Below, piece by piece: positions 9,185 through 18,655 of a DNA stretch of 64,000 nucleotides. This DNA comes from Chania fonticola_B. Its GTDB lineage: Bacteria; Pseudomonadota; Gammaproteobacteria; Enterobacterales; Enterobacteriaceae. The notes beneath the pieces are model-generated. The model was not told where the DNA came from. It worked only from the letters and a program-made list of their open reading frames with translations, and did not search any database. How positions within the stretch are numbered: position 1 is the first letter of the stretch; each line of letters starts with the position of its first letter. The stretch lies in assembly GCF_048537545.1 (NCBI RefSeq), contig NZ_CP183218.1. One strand, written 5' to 3'. Position numbers and translations under genes: made by a program.

Positions 9185-10108
9185 CTACGCTTCCACTGTC
9201 TCGTTGGCAGGGCTACGCTTTCGACCGATCCTAAGTGCTTCAAGGACCAACGAGAATGCTGGAGAAGGCTGTTTGCGACTGGGATAATACAGGTAGTAGC
9301 CGGGGAAGGGTTTGCACCATTGCTCCAGCACACGCACCAGATTACCTTCTTTAATATGTGATCCAAACTCTTCTTCTGGCAAAAAAGCAATCCCGTGTCC
9401 TGCAAGCGCCGCAGCAACAATATGTTCAGAGGTATTGAAAATGAGCTGTCCGCTGACGCGAACATTAAGATCCCCCTCATCCTGATCGAAATCCCAGATA
9501 TACAACCCCCCAGACCTGACCATACGTTGATTTATGCACCTGTGCTGCGTCAACTCATGGGGGGTGTTGGGGATAGGATAACGTGAAAAATAGCCCGGAG
9601 ATGCCACTGCGGCCATACGTAATTTGGGCCCGATGGGTACCGCTATCATGTCTTTATCAATGGTGTCACCCAGTCGAACGCCCGCATCAAACCGATCTGC
9701 CACGATATCGCGAAAACCATGGTTTGCGTCGAACTCGATATTAATATCCGGGTACTCATGCAACAGCGGGGTCAGCTTTGGCAGCAGGGTACTGTGTAAA
9801 ACATTTGGCCCGCAGGTGATACGGACCGTACCTGCAGGCTTATCGCGCAGCTCGGTCAGCATATCCAGTTCGGCTTCAATCTCATCGATGCGATTACCAA
9901 TAGCCAGTAGCAACCGCTCTCCGGCGGAAGTCGGCGATACGCTACGGGTGGTACGCGTCAGCAGGCGAATTTGCATACGATCTTCAAGTGCAGAAATCGC
10001 CTGGCTGAGTGCAGGCTGCGTTACACCCAGCTGTGCTGCGGCACGGGTAAAGCTGCTTTCACGTGCGACCGTGACAAAATAGAGCAGGTCGTTCAGGTTG
10101 CGTTTCAT
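9185..10108 (-). CDS. LysR family transcriptional regulator
   Basis: 307 residues. N-terminal winged helix (LLYFVTVARESSFTRAAAQL, then VTQPALSQAISALEDR) and a LysR substrate-binding domain of the PBP2_CrgA type (ITCGPNVLHSTLLPKL). Divergent from the MFS-hydrolase pair at 10336-12572, with a 17-bp palindrome between, so it is their probable regulator. It lies in a cassette inserted between mlc and ynfK. Confidence 0.88.
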   Translation of the reverse strand: MKRNLNDLLYFVTVARESSFTRAAAQLGVTQPALSQAISALEDRMQIRLLTRTTRSVSPTSAGERLLLAIGNRIDEIEAELDMLTELRDKPAGTVRITCGPNVLHSTLLPKLTPLLHEYPDINIEFDANHGFRDIVADRFDAGVRLGDTIDKDMIAVPIGPKLRMAAVASPGYFSRYPIPNTPHELTQHRCINQRMVRSGGLYIWDFDQDEGDLNVRVSGQLIFNTSEHIVAAALAGHGIAFLPEEEFGSHIKEGNLVRVLEQWCKPFPGYYLYYPSRKQPSPAFSLVLEALRIGRKRSPANETVEA

Positions 10109-10159
10109 CAGGTATGGCCCGTCTCATTAATAAGCTACAGTTATAAACCTATTAAGTAT

Positions 10160-10176
10160 TCATTAGCTAGTAATGA
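10160..10176. promoter_or_regulatory. Candidate LysR box
   Basis: Perfect palindrome TCATTA-GCTAG-TAATGA in the 227-bp divergent intergenic region. It contains the T-N11-A pattern expected for LysR-type regulators and lies 52 bp upstream of the LysR gene start. Confidence 0.5.
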
Positions 10177-10335
10177 TGCACCCTGAGTGTAAAATTTCCA
10201 GCAAGAGATTATTAAGCGATGGCGGATAAACGCTGTTGCTCTTTCCATTTTTACTTTCCTGACGTTATTCCTGCGAATAGCGTTCGGCCGCGGTTTACCT
10301 GAAAACTGCCGGGGGTTATTCGGAGTCAGCAATTT

Positions 10336-11532
10336 ATGCCCATCTTGTCGAACGATCTATCACCTCATAAAGAACGCGCATACTGGAGCGGAGTATTTGC
10401 CATGACGTTGTGTGTCTTTGCGCTCATTGCTTCGGAGTTTATGCCTGTCAGCCTGCTGACACCCATATCGGGAGATCTAGGCGTCAGTGAAGGGTTGGTT
10501 GGGCAGGGGATCGCTATTTCCGGCGTATTTGCGGTACTGACGAGTCTCTCCATTTCTACACTGGCCGGAGGTCTCGATCGCAAGATATTACTGTTGAGCA
10601 TGACTGCGTTGATGGCGTTCTCCGGAGCCATTCTCGCGTTAGCACCCAGTTACCTGATTTACATGGTTGGTCGTGCCCTGATTGGTATTGCTATTGGTGG
10701 GTTCTGGTCCTTATCAGCCGCTACTGCTCTTCGCCTGGTTCCGCAACACCAGGTTCCAAGTGCGCTGGCCATATTTAACGGGGGTAACGCCTTGGCAACC
10801 GTTATAGCCGCACCACTTGGCAGTTATCTGGGCTCGATTATCGGTTGGCGAGGCGCATTCTTTTGCCTTGTTCCGGTTGGAGTGATTGTTTTTATCTGGC
10901 AGTGGTTCAGCCTGCCTGCAATGAAGGCTGATAAAAGCGATAAGCGTAACGGTACTGTTTTTCGTCTTTTGGCTAACCCGCTTGTGGCGATGGGGCTTGC
11001 GGCCTGCGGATTATTCTTTATGGGCCAATTTGCTTTGTTTACTTATCTACGTCCGTTCCTTGAGAGGGTAACGCAGGTAGATATCACTACGTTGTCGCTT
11101 ATTTTACTGGCAATAGGAGTTGCTGGCTTTATCGGAACCCTGGTGATTAGCGCATTTTTGGCATCAGGTTTTTACCCCACACTCATTGCCATCCCTTTGC
11201 TAATGGCCGCTATTGCCGGAGCACTGATCGCTTTTGGTCAGAGTGTTTGGATTGTTGCAACACTGCTTGGTTTATGGGGCTTAATCGCCACTGCTGCACC
11301 CACCGGTTGGTGGACGTGGATCGCTAGAACACTGCCGGAAGATGCGGAGGCTGGCGGTGGCCTGATGGTTGCCATAGTGCAACTGTCCATCGCATTAGGC
11401 TCCACAATCGGCGGGTTAGCATTTGACCACAGCGGTTATCAAAGCACCTTCACCATCAGCGGCATTTTGTTAGTGATAGCGGCCGCCCTGGCGTTATTGA
11501 CGTCACGTAAAGATATCCACCAAACCCAATGA
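10336..11532 (+). CDS. MFS transporter related to NepI (purine nucleoside efflux type)
   Basis: 398 residues with about 12 TM helices. Shares with E. coli NepI the opening EFMPVSLLTPISGDLGVSEG, GRALIGIAIGGFWSLSA and the late PTGWWTWIAR. NepI exports purine ribonucleosides. The substrate here is unproven, since the overall similarity is only family level. GGAGT precedes the ATG. The stop is followed after 11 nt by the hydrolase start, so the two are cotranscribed. Confidence 0.83.
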   Translation: MPILSNDLSPHKERAYWSGVFAMTLCVFALIASEFMPVSLLTPISGDLGVSEGLVGQGIAISGVFAVLTSLSISTLAGGLDRKILLLSMTALMAFSGAILALAPSYLIYMVGRALIGIAIGGFWSLSAATALRLVPQHQVPSALAIFNGGNALATVIAAPLGSYLGSIIGWRGAFFCLVPVGVIVFIWQWFSLPAMKADKSDKRNGTVFRLLANPLVAMGLAACGLFFMGQFALFTYLRPFLERVTQVDITTLSLILLAIGVAGFIGTLVISAFLASGFYPTLIAIPLLMAAIAGALIAFGQSVWIVATLLGLWGLIATAAPTGWWTWIARTLPEDAEAGGGLMVAIVQLSIALGSTIGGLAFDHSGYQSTFTISGILLVIAAALALLTSRKDIHQTQ

Positions 11533-11543
11533 GGAGTTCTCTG

Positions 11544-12572
11544 ATGAGAAAATTTACCATGCTGTTAGGGCTGTTAATCAGTTCATTTGCGGCAGTTGGC
11601 GCCGATATGTCTAACGGAGCCGATAATTTTTACCAAAGCGATAAAGTCACCCAGCAAAAGGTGACCTTCAAAAACCAGTATCAGATGAGTGTGGTCGGCA
11701 ATCTGTTTATACCGAAAGGGATGGATCAGAATTCACAAAACCCGGCGATTGTCATTGGCCATCCGATGGGGGCGGTAAAAGAACAAAGCTCAAATCTGTA
11801 TGCCCAGAAACTGGCCGAGCAAGGGTTTGTGACGTTGGCAATTGATCTTTCCTTCTGGGGAGAAAGTGAAGGAAAACCAGGCCATCTTATTTCTCCGGAA
11901 ATTTATGCGGATGATTTCAGTGCCGCGGTCGATTATCTGAATACTCAACCTTACGTTAATCCGGAGAAAATTGGCGTGCTGGGTATTTGCGGTAGCGGGA
12001 GCTTCGTTATCAGTGCTGCCAAAATTGACCCGAGAATGAAGGCCGTGGCCACGGTTAGTATGTATGACATGGGGGCGGCTTTCCGCCATGGTCTTCATCA
12101 TTCCGTTACGCCTGAACAGCGTAAAGCATTCATTAAATCTGCAATAGAACAACGAGCTGTTGAGTTTAATGGCGGAGACATTGCTTATATCCCAGGTACC
12201 GTTAACCAGCTTGATGATTCAACGCCAGCAATTCAACGAGAATTCTTCGATTTCTATCGCACACCGCGAGGAAGTTATACACCACAGGGTGAGAAAGAAG
12301 AGCTGACAACCAAACCGATGTTGAGCAGCATTGGGAAGTTTATGAACTTCTATCCGTTCAACGATATTGAAACGATCTCGCCACGCGCGATGCTGTTCAT
12401 CACTGGCGATCGGGCGCATTCTAAAGAATTTAGTGAAGATGCTTACAAACGTGCCGGACAGCCGAAAGAGTTGTACATCGTGCCGGGGGCAGGCCATGTC
12501 GATCTTTATGACCGTAGCGACATGATCCCATTTGCCAAGCTGACGTCGTTCTTTAAAGCTAATCTCAAATAA
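11544..12572 (+). CDS. Secreted alpha/beta hydrolase of the dienelactone-hydrolase-like group
   Basis: 342 residues with a signal peptide (MRKFTMLLGLLISSFAAVGA). The fold shows VIGHPMGAVKEQSS (oxyanion region), a nucleophile elbow LGICGSGSFV where Cys or Ser is the candidate nucleophile, an acid near FITGDRAHS and a final GAGHVDLYD histidine. The start at 11544 is chosen over the in-frame ATG at 11529 because GAGGAG sits 7 nt before it. Cotranscribed with the NepI-like pump; the substrate is unknown. Confidence 0.83.
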   Translation: MRKFTMLLGLLISSFAAVGADMSNGADNFYQSDKVTQQKVTFKNQYQMSVVGNLFIPKGMDQNSQNPAIVIGHPMGAVKEQSSNLYAQKLAEQGFVTLAIDLSFWGESEGKPGHLISPEIYADDFSAAVDYLNTQPYVNPEKIGVLGICGSGSFVISAAKIDPRMKAVATVSMYDMGAAFRHGLHHSVTPEQRKAFIKSAIEQRAVEFNGGDIAYIPGTVNQLDDSTPAIQREFFDFYRTPRGSYTPQGEKEELTTKPMLSSIGKFMNFYPFNDIETISPRAMLFITGDRAHSKEFSEDAYKRAGQPKELYIVPGAGHVDLYDRSDMIPFAKLTSFFKANLK

Positions 12573-12579
12573 TGTCAAA

Positions 12580-12612
12580 AGCCGCATCCTGACGGGTGTG
12601 GCTAATTTTTTT
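12580..12612 (+). terminator. Rho-independent terminator
   Basis: Ten-pair stem AGCCGCATCC / GGGTGTGGCT (two G-T pairs) with loop TGAC, followed by AATTTTTTT. It closes the MFS-hydrolase unit 8 nt after the hydrolase stop and lies only 11 nt before the next ATG. Confidence 0.8.
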
Positions 12613-12623
12613 GGGTTTATCGC

Positions 12624-13070
12624 ATGAAATATCAGAACACATTAATACCGGGTCTGCTGCTGGCTTGTACTTTGGCAGGCCATGCCGACATGATCATTAA
12701 CCCGCCCCTTAAGGAGAGCCCGATGATGGTTAAAATGAATATTGATGACCAACAATTTGAGGTCAAACTTCACGACAATCCAGCGGCTAAAGCATTTGTT
12801 AATTCTTTACCATTGCAACTTGGTATGGAAGAGTTGAATGGGAATGAGATATTTGCCGAACTTCCCCATAAGTTGCCTTCAAGCCCTGTACGGCCTGGGA
12901 CTATTCAGGCAGGCGATCTCATGTTGTACGGTACGCAAACGTTGGTGTTGTTCTATGAGTCATTTGAATCATCCTACCGCTATACCCCCATCGGGAAAGT
13001 TATTCACCCAGAAAAACTCCCCACCAGTGTGGACAAAAAGAAAATAGGGGTTAGGTTCAACGACCATTAA
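12624..13070 (+). CDS. Cyclophilin-like fold protein, possibly exported
   Basis: 148 residues. The domain from about residue 35 (KMNIDDQQFEVKLHDNPAAK, ELNGNEIFAELP, GTIQAGDLMLYG, TLVLFYESF) belongs to the cyclophilin-like family often annotated DUF/Cyclophil_like. It is not a proven prolyl isomerase. The N-terminus looks like a signal peptide with a lipobox-like LLAC. An alternative ATG at 12723 has a much better ribosome site (AAGGAG, 7 nt upstream) and would give a 115-residue cytosolic form. Confidence 0.75.
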   Translation: MKYQNTLIPGLLLACTLAGHADMIINPPLKESPMMVKMNIDDQQFEVKLHDNPAAKAFVNSLPLQLGMEELNGNEIFAELPHKLPSSPVRPGTIQAGDLMLYGTQTLVLFYESFESSYRYTPIGKVIHPEKLPTSVDKKKIGVRFNDH

Positions 13071-13245
13071 AACCACGGTAGTTAGCTCCCTGGATCATGC
13101 CGATACGAGGCACTCGGCGCCACAAAAACCTGGGTACGTTTTCGTTCCTTTGACCTTGATACCCCTTATCAGAGTTTCTTATTATTTACCGCCAAAAGAT
13201 TGAGCTACCTCAAGCCCCCGTTGAGTTGCATCCCCTAGACTTTTC

Positions 13246-13284
13246 CCGTAGGACGACTCTCGTCGTGATTTACGGCGGTTTTTT
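13246..13284 (+). terminator. Rho-independent terminator before ynfK
   Basis: Nested stems CCGTA/TACGG and ACGAC/GTCGT around loop TCTC, followed by CGG and TTTTTT. It separates the inserted cassette from ynfK. Confidence 0.65.
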
Positions 13285-13316
13285 AGGTTAACGAGGCATT
13301 TCAAGGCAATCTATTC

Positions 13317-13997
13317 ATGTTAAAGCGTTTATTTGTTACAGGCACGGATACCGACGTAGGTAAGACAGTGGTTTCCCGCGGTTTATTGCAGGCTTTCGCC
13401 GCGCAAGGTCGCTCAGTGGCGGGTTATAAGCCCATTGCGGCGCGCTGCCATGAAACCGGTGAAGGCATCCGCAATAGAGACGCTTTAGTTTTACAGGCCT
13501 CTTCCTCACTGCCGCTGTCCTATGATGAAATCAATCCGATCACCTGTCTGGATGAGGTGTTTCATGCCCATGCAACCCAGGATATTGATTACGGACTGAT
13601 GAGCCGTGGTTTGCACCATCTCGCCGCCAAGGCCGATACGGTAGTGGTGGAGGGCAGCGGCGGCTGGCGGGTATTGATGAACGATCTCCGTCCTTATGCC
13701 GAGTGGGTGGTACAGGAACAACTGCCGGTTATCCTGGTGGTCGGGATCAAACTGGGCTGTGTCAGTCATGCGCTATTAACTGCACAGGCAATTATTAACG
13801 ATGGCTTACCATTGCTGGGCTGGGTGGCTAATCGTATCAACCCTGGTTTAGCTCACTATGCAGAAACTATCGATGCGATGCAGCAGCGTATTCCGGCTCC
13901 ATTGCTGGGTGAGATCCCGTATCTGCCGCGCGCAGAACAACGTGAGCTGGCACAATATCTGGACGTTTCGCAGCTGGTTGACCGTTACGCGTTGTGA
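13317..13997 (+). CDS. ynfK: Dethiobiotin synthetase homologue YnfK (BioD2)
   Basis: 226 residues. P-loop GTDTDVGKT at residues 9-17 and the BioD pattern VVEGSGGWRVLMND. BioD closes the ureido ring of biotin's precursor using ATP and CO2. YnfK is the paralogue outside the bio operon and its in vivo role is less certain. As in E. coli it neighbours clcB. The two genes converge and overlap by 13 nt. Confidence 0.92.
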   Translation: MLKRLFVTGTDTDVGKTVVSRGLLQAFAAQGRSVAGYKPIAARCHETGEGIRNRDALVLQASSSLPLSYDEINPITCLDEVFHAHATQDIDYGLMSRGLHHLAAKADTVVVEGSGGWRVLMNDLRPYAEWVVQEQLPVILVVGIKLGCVSHALLTAQAIINDGLPLLGWVANRINPGLAHYAETIDAMQQRIPAPLLGEIPYLPRAEQRELAQYLDVSQLVDRYAL

Positions 13998-15265
13998 TAA
14001 ACCGACTGTGGGCGTAGCCCGCGAGCAATGGTAGTGGCGATAACGCAAGCCAACAGAATGCCTGGCAGCAGGGTATATTCCCCGGTCATCTCAAACACCA
14101 TTAATGCTGCCATAATGGGCGCATGAGTGGTGGCAGCCAGCAATGTCGCCATACCGGTCAGTGCCAGCAGAATGGGCACTGCAGTACCCAACTCTGGCCA
14201 TAGGCCAAACATCTGACCCACTACCGAGCCCAATGCGGCCCCCACGAATAATGTCGGCGTGAACACGCCCCCAGGTGCACCTGATCCACTACTGGCCAAC
14301 AGGGCTAACAGTTTGCAAATCAGGATCGCACTGACCAGCAGCATCCCTGGTGGTGCCGAGAGCAACGATTGCACCACGCTATAACCATTTCCCCAGACTT
14401 CGGGATACAACAAGGAAAGCAACCCGACGATCAGCCCGCCAAGCGCCAACTGTAATGGCGGTATGAGATTGAGCGAGCGAAATGCCCGCCCGCTGGCCGC
14501 CATCGCCCACAGAAACAACGGGCCACAAACTCCTGCCAGTATGCCCACCAAGGCCATTAACAGATACTGCACCGGCCAGGGAGCAGCAAGCGGCTCCACG
14601 ATATAGAGCGGAGCCTGGCCACCGTTCAGCAGATTGGTCATCAGTAGCGCGCTCACGGCGGCGATCACTACCGGGCCAAGCGAGGCCAGCATCAGCGAAC
14701 CAAACAGGATCTCCGCGATAAACAGGCTACCCGCCAACGGGGCATGATAGGCGCTAGCCATCCCGGCTGCGGCAGCGCAAGCCACCCACAATTTCCATTC
14801 TTTCGCTGGGGTAAAGCGCTGGGCAAATACCGACCCCACCAACGCCCCCAGCAGGATCATCGCCCCCTCGCGGCCAATGGTGCTACCGCTGGAAACCACC
14901 AACAGTGAGGCCAGGCATTTTATCAGGCTGGCGTTAACGGCTAGCCGTCCGTCACCGGCTTCAATCGCTTCCATATAATCCGTTGGCGCGATGGGTCTTT
15001 GATGTTGGTAACGCTGGTAGATCCACAACAAAAAGCCAGCGGCTAATCCACCCAATGCTGGCGTCAACGCTCTGCGCCATCCGGGCAGTGCAGCGGCAGC
15101 GGCCACCAAACTGCCTTCCTCGTGATCCAGCAACAACCATTCAAGCCCGTACATGGCGCGGTGAAATAACCACACGGCCAGCGCAGCACAAATGCCGAGC
15201 AGGATGGCAATAAACAGATGGCGCAGCAGGGCGCGATAGTGGTGCAGAGGGACCAATTGATTCAT
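13985..15265 (-). CDS. clcB: ClC-type voltage-gated chloride channel ClcB
   Basis: 426 residues, multi-spanning. ClC signatures GSTIGREGAMILLG (with the gating glutamate) and SSGSGAPGGVFTPTLF are present, and the sequence follows E. coli ClcB throughout. ClcB takes part in acid-resistance-linked chloride movement. Start placed at 15265 (MNQLVPLHHY), which fits family length better than the 445-residue alternative at 15322. No strong ribosome site is visible at either start. Confidence 0.92.
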   Translation of the reverse strand: MNQLVPLHHYRALLRHLFIAILLGICAALAVWLFHRAMYGLEWLLLDHEEGSLVAAAAALPGWRRALTPALGGLAAGFLLWIYQRYQHQRPIAPTDYMEAIEAGDGRLAVNASLIKCLASLLVVSSGSTIGREGAMILLGALVGSVFAQRFTPAKEWKLWVACAAAAGMASAYHAPLAGSLFIAEILFGSLMLASLGPVVIAAVSALLMTNLLNGGQAPLYIVEPLAAPWPVQYLLMALVGILAGVCGPLFLWAMAASGRAFRSLNLIPPLQLALGGLIVGLLSLLYPEVWGNGYSVVQSLLSAPPGMLLVSAILICKLLALLASSGSGAPGGVFTPTLFVGAALGSVVGQMFGLWPELGTAVPILLALTGMATLLAATTHAPIMAALMVFEMTGEYTLLPGILLACVIATTIARGLRPQSVYHNA

Positions 15266-15371
15266 GTGTCGGCAGTGATGAAGAATAAGAGGTTCAGGTG
15301 GGCATTGTGCTTGTCTACCCACCTGAAAACCAGAGAATCTTTATCAGAAACCTGGCGTTGTGGCTACAGTA

Positions 15372-16745
15372 TCAACCGCCCGGAGGCGTGGCAGGCTGAT
15401 ATTTACCGCTCATGCCTTCCAGCAGCGCGACCAGATCGTTGATATCGCTGTCTGGTAGGGTAACGCCGACCTGATAGGTCAGCATATCCTTGACCGCCTG
15501 GTGCAGCGAAGTCACGCTGCCGTCGTGGAAGTAAGGGGCGGTTTGAGCGATGTTTCGTAACGTTGGGGTTTTGAAACGGTGGCGATCGTTATCATTTTTA
15601 GTGACATTGTAACGCCCAAGGTCGGCCTCGGTGGGGTTGCCGCGAGCGGCAAAGTAATCCGCTTTCAGCCCCATGACCTCATAGGACTGGCCCCCAAGGT
15701 TGACCCCGGTATGGCAGGTGCCACATTTGTTTTGCTGGAACAGTTGATAGCCGTGTTTTTGCTGCGCCGTCAGGGCGTCATTATCGCCTTTCAGGTAACG
15801 GTCAAACGGGCTATCTGGCGTGATCAGCGTCTTTTCGAACTCGGCAATGGCGTCGGTAATGTTATCGCCGGTGAAGCCGTTAGCATAGACGCGCTGGAAG
15901 TCGGCCTTCAGCAAGACGTCCTGATCCAGTTTAGCGATGATTTCATCCCAGGACTCGGAGGCCATCTCGATCGGGTTCATCGGTGGGCCACCGGCCTGAG
16001 CCTGTAAATCTGCCGCTCGGCCATCCCAGAACTGCGCCATATTGAAGGCCGCATTAAACACCGTCGGGGCGTTGATTGGCCCGACCTGATCGCCAACCCC
16101 CAACGATGAGACGCGCCCATCCACGCCACCTTCGCCCAGCTTATGGCAGTGGGCACATGAGATGCTGTTATCTTTCGACAGGCGCGGGTCGTGGAACAGT
16201 CGAAAGCCCAGCGCCACTTTCTGCGGATCGGTAGGTAGCGAGGCTGGCACCGGCTGTAAAGCGGCACCGCGCAGTTCGGCTGGCGTCTCTGGCAAAGTGT
16301 AGAACTGTTCGCGCTGTTGACGGACCCAGCTCAGTAGTTCATTACGATCGCCGTCGCTGACGTTTCCGCCCCAGTGGACCATCTTATACATTGACGGTGG
16401 CATCTCCTGGTTTTGCAGTACGGCTTCCAGCTTAGCCAGATCGACTTCAGGCACCGCAGTTTTTTGTTGCAGAGCGGAGCGGGTAGCATCGAGGTTGAAA
16501 TGCTGATTTCCACTGAGGATATCCTGCGCCATAATTTGTTTGGCGATCGGTAACTCGGCATAGAAGGGAAGCTGAGCCGAGTTGGAGTGACAATAGTCGC
16601 AGCCATTGCGGGTTAGCAGGGTATCGATTTGATTGCCAGCAACGGCGGGGTTACGCTGTTGATCGTAATGATAGACATAACCGACGGTCCCCAAATAGCC
16701 GATGACGGCGGTAACGGCACAGCCCAGAATAATTTTTTTAATCAT
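15372..16745 (-). CDS. ccp: Tri-heme cytochrome c peroxidase (YhjA/Ccp)
   Basis: 457 residues with an N-terminal membrane anchor (about 4-26). Three CxxCH haem sites at residues 49-53, 197-201 and 341-345 distinguish the tri-haem quinol peroxidase YhjA from two-haem CcpA enzymes. It reduces hydrogen peroxide in the periplasm with electrons from the quinone pool and supports peroxide respiration without oxygen. A perfect FNR box lies 99 bp upstream, matching FNR control known for E. coli yhjA. Confidence 0.93.
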   Translation of the reverse strand: MIKKIILGCAVTAVIGYLGTVGYVYHYDQQRNPAVAGNQIDTLLTRNGCDYCHSNSAQLPFYAELPIAKQIMAQDILSGNQHFNLDATRSALQQKTAVPEVDLAKLEAVLQNQEMPPSMYKMVHWGGNVSDGDRNELLSWVRQQREQFYTLPETPAELRGAALQPVPASLPTDPQKVALGFRLFHDPRLSKDNSISCAHCHKLGEGGVDGRVSSLGVGDQVGPINAPTVFNAAFNMAQFWDGRAADLQAQAGGPPMNPIEMASESWDEIIAKLDQDVLLKADFQRVYANGFTGDNITDAIAEFEKTLITPDSPFDRYLKGDNDALTAQQKHGYQLFQQNKCGTCHTGVNLGGQSYEVMGLKADYFAARGNPTEADLGRYNVTKNDNDRHRFKTPTLRNIAQTAPYFHDGSVTSLHQAVKDMLTYQVGVTLPDSDINDLVALLEGMSGKYQPATPPGG

Positions 16746-17112
16746 GTTCTCGCTCCAATGAGTTGATTTCCAAATAGCCCTACGTATTAAGAGGTAATGG
16801 TGAGGGTAAAATCAGATTGTCACGGCCCGGGGCGGTTAGCAACTTGATTAAAATCAATCACTATCATTGGTATGCACTATCGTTCAGATAGGTTTTAACG
16901 ATAGAGCAGGTGTGGCTTGGCTTACAGGCTGCTCCTAAGAAATACCTTATTATTCAATGGGGTGCTTATTTTTTGCGTGACACTGTAACAACACGTTCAA
17001 TTGCTGCTTCGTTGCGGGATTTTTATTCACAACATCCCCTGACAAACTACAGCGTCCCCCCGGCTGTTATACTGCGGGTAAAATAAAAGACATAGGGACA
17101 CAGGGTAAACTG
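16746..17112. other. Divergent promoter region of ccp and the 14-TM MFS gene
   Basis: 367 bp without a gene. It contains the FNR box listed separately. The remainder holds a C-tract before the MFS start (GTCCCCCCGG around 17053) but no other element I can support. Confidence 0.6.
16844..16857. promoter_or_regulatory. FNR binding site
   Basis: TTGATTAAAATCAA is an exact TTGAT-N4-ATCAA FNR consensus, 99 bp upstream of the ccp ATG. It predicts induction without oxygen. Confidence 0.8.
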
Positions 17113-18606
17113 ATGACCACTAACACTTCTTCGAGCACTGCCCAAGTAGCTCATCGGCCGTTGATCCTGCTTGCCTGCATGCTGGCGATGTTCATGTCTG
17201 CCATCGAAGCGACCATTGTTGCCACCGCGATGCCGACGATTATTGGCGATCTGGGTGGTTTTTCGTTGTTGGGCTGGGTGTTTTCGGTCTATTTGCTGGC
17301 ACAGGCCATTACCATCCCGATCTACGGGCGTCTGGCAGATTTATACGGTCGGAAACCGATCTTTTTCTTTGGCGCCACGCTGTTCCTGTTGGGGTCGGTC
17401 CTGTGCGGTTTCTCATCGAATATGTATTGGCTGATTGCCTTCCGCCTGCTGCAAGGACTGGGCGCCGGGGCGATCATGCCGATCGCCACCACCGTGATCG
17501 GTGATATTTACAGCGCCATCGAACGGCCAAAAGTGATGGGGTATCTTTCTAGCGTCTGGGGTGTTTCGGCTATTCTTGGCCCGTTACTGGGTGCATTTAT
17601 CGTGCAACACACGACTTGGGCTTTGGTATTTTGGGTCAACCTGCCCATTGGCCTGCTGGCGATGTATTTCCTGGGGCGCTACCTGCCTGACCTCAAACAG
17701 GGGCGAAAACATGCGCTGGATCTGGCGGGAACGGCCTGGCTGACGATCTTTGTCGCTGCATTGCTGCTTTCACTCTTGCAGGCGGAAATGCTGGGATGGT
17801 GGGTCATACCGTTGCTGGCGTTGGCGTTAGTGGCGCTCAACCGGTTAATTCGTCAGGAGCGCCGTGCTCCTGAACCGTTGTTCCCATTGGCCCTGTGGCA
17901 AAACCGCGTGATTGTGGCTGGCAATATTGGCGGCGTGGTGATCGGTGCTGCCATGATGGGCATCAGCGCCTTCTTGCCAACCTTTATCCAGGGTGTGAAG
18001 GGCGGAACCCCGCTGGAAGCCGGAACCACGTTGGCCTTGATGTCGATTGGCTGGCCGCTGGCCAGTATGCTGAGCGGGCGTTTGATGCTGCTGACTTCTT
18101 ATCGCACTACAGCTCTGCTTGGTGCGCTGCTGTTGGCGGCCGGTGGCTTTATCCTGCTGCTGTTACAGCCTTCGGGTGGGTTACTGTGGGGGCGGGTTGC
18201 GGCGTTTATCATCGGGGTCGGTATGGGGTTGTGCAATACCACCTTCCTGGTTTCAGTACAGAATGCGGCACATTATAGTATTCGCGGTATCGCAACTGCC
18301 TGCACGGTATTCACCAGGATGGTCGGATCGGCCATCGGCACCGCCATTCTGGGGGCCACGTTGAATATCAACCTGCATTTGCGTCTGCCACAAACGGTTG
18401 ATCCGGTGCAGCAGTTAATGGAGCCAGAGGTTCGCAACACCATGCGGCCAGAGGCGCTGGCGGATCTCATTGGGCATGTCGCCGCCTCAATGCATTGGGT
18501 ATTCCTGGTCTCGGCGTTGATATCGCTGTTTGCCTTGGGCGCGGCTATGCTGATCCCGGCGCGTCATCGGCCGCAGGGCGAAGGTGAAGAGGTTAAACAG
18601 GCTTAA
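17113..18606 (+). CDS. MFS multidrug transporter, DHA2 (EmrB/QacA) family
   Basis: 497 residues with about 14 TM helices. Motif A is GRLADLYGRKPIFF and the DHA2 motif C region is WGVSAILGPLLGAF. TM1 shows AMFMSAIEATIVATAMPTI, where the acidic residue is typical of QacA/EmrB pumps. No EmrA-type partner is adjacent. Substrate unknown. Confidence 0.87.
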   Translation: MTTNTSSSTAQVAHRPLILLACMLAMFMSAIEATIVATAMPTIIGDLGGFSLLGWVFSVYLLAQAITIPIYGRLADLYGRKPIFFFGATLFLLGSVLCGFSSNMYWLIAFRLLQGLGAGAIMPIATTVIGDIYSAIERPKVMGYLSSVWGVSAILGPLLGAFIVQHTTWALVFWVNLPIGLLAMYFLGRYLPDLKQGRKHALDLAGTAWLTIFVAALLLSLLQAEMLGWWVIPLLALALVALNRLIRQERRAPEPLFPLALWQNRVIVAGNIGGVVIGAAMMGISAFLPTFIQGVKGGTPLEAGTTLALMSIGWPLASMLSGRLMLLTSYRTTALLGALLLAAGGFILLLLQPSGGLLWGRVAAFIIGVGMGLCNTTFLVSVQNAAHYSIRGIATACTVFTRMVGSAIGTAILGATLNINLHLRLPQTVDPVQQLMEPEVRNTMRPEALADLIGHVAASMHWVFLVSALISLFALGAAMLIPARHRPQGEGEEVKQA

Positions 18607-18616
18607 TAAAGAGGAG

Positions 18617-18655
18617 GGGCGCAGTAACAAACCGCGCCCTGAAGGCGGTTACTGC
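18617..18655. terminator. Hairpin region between convergent MFS and ynfD genes
   Basis: Two overlapping inverted repeats: GGGCGC/GCGCCC (18617-18639) and GCAGTAAC/GTTACTGC (18621-18655). The second runs into the ynfD stop region. Probable bidirectional terminator without a clear T-run. Confidence 0.4.
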
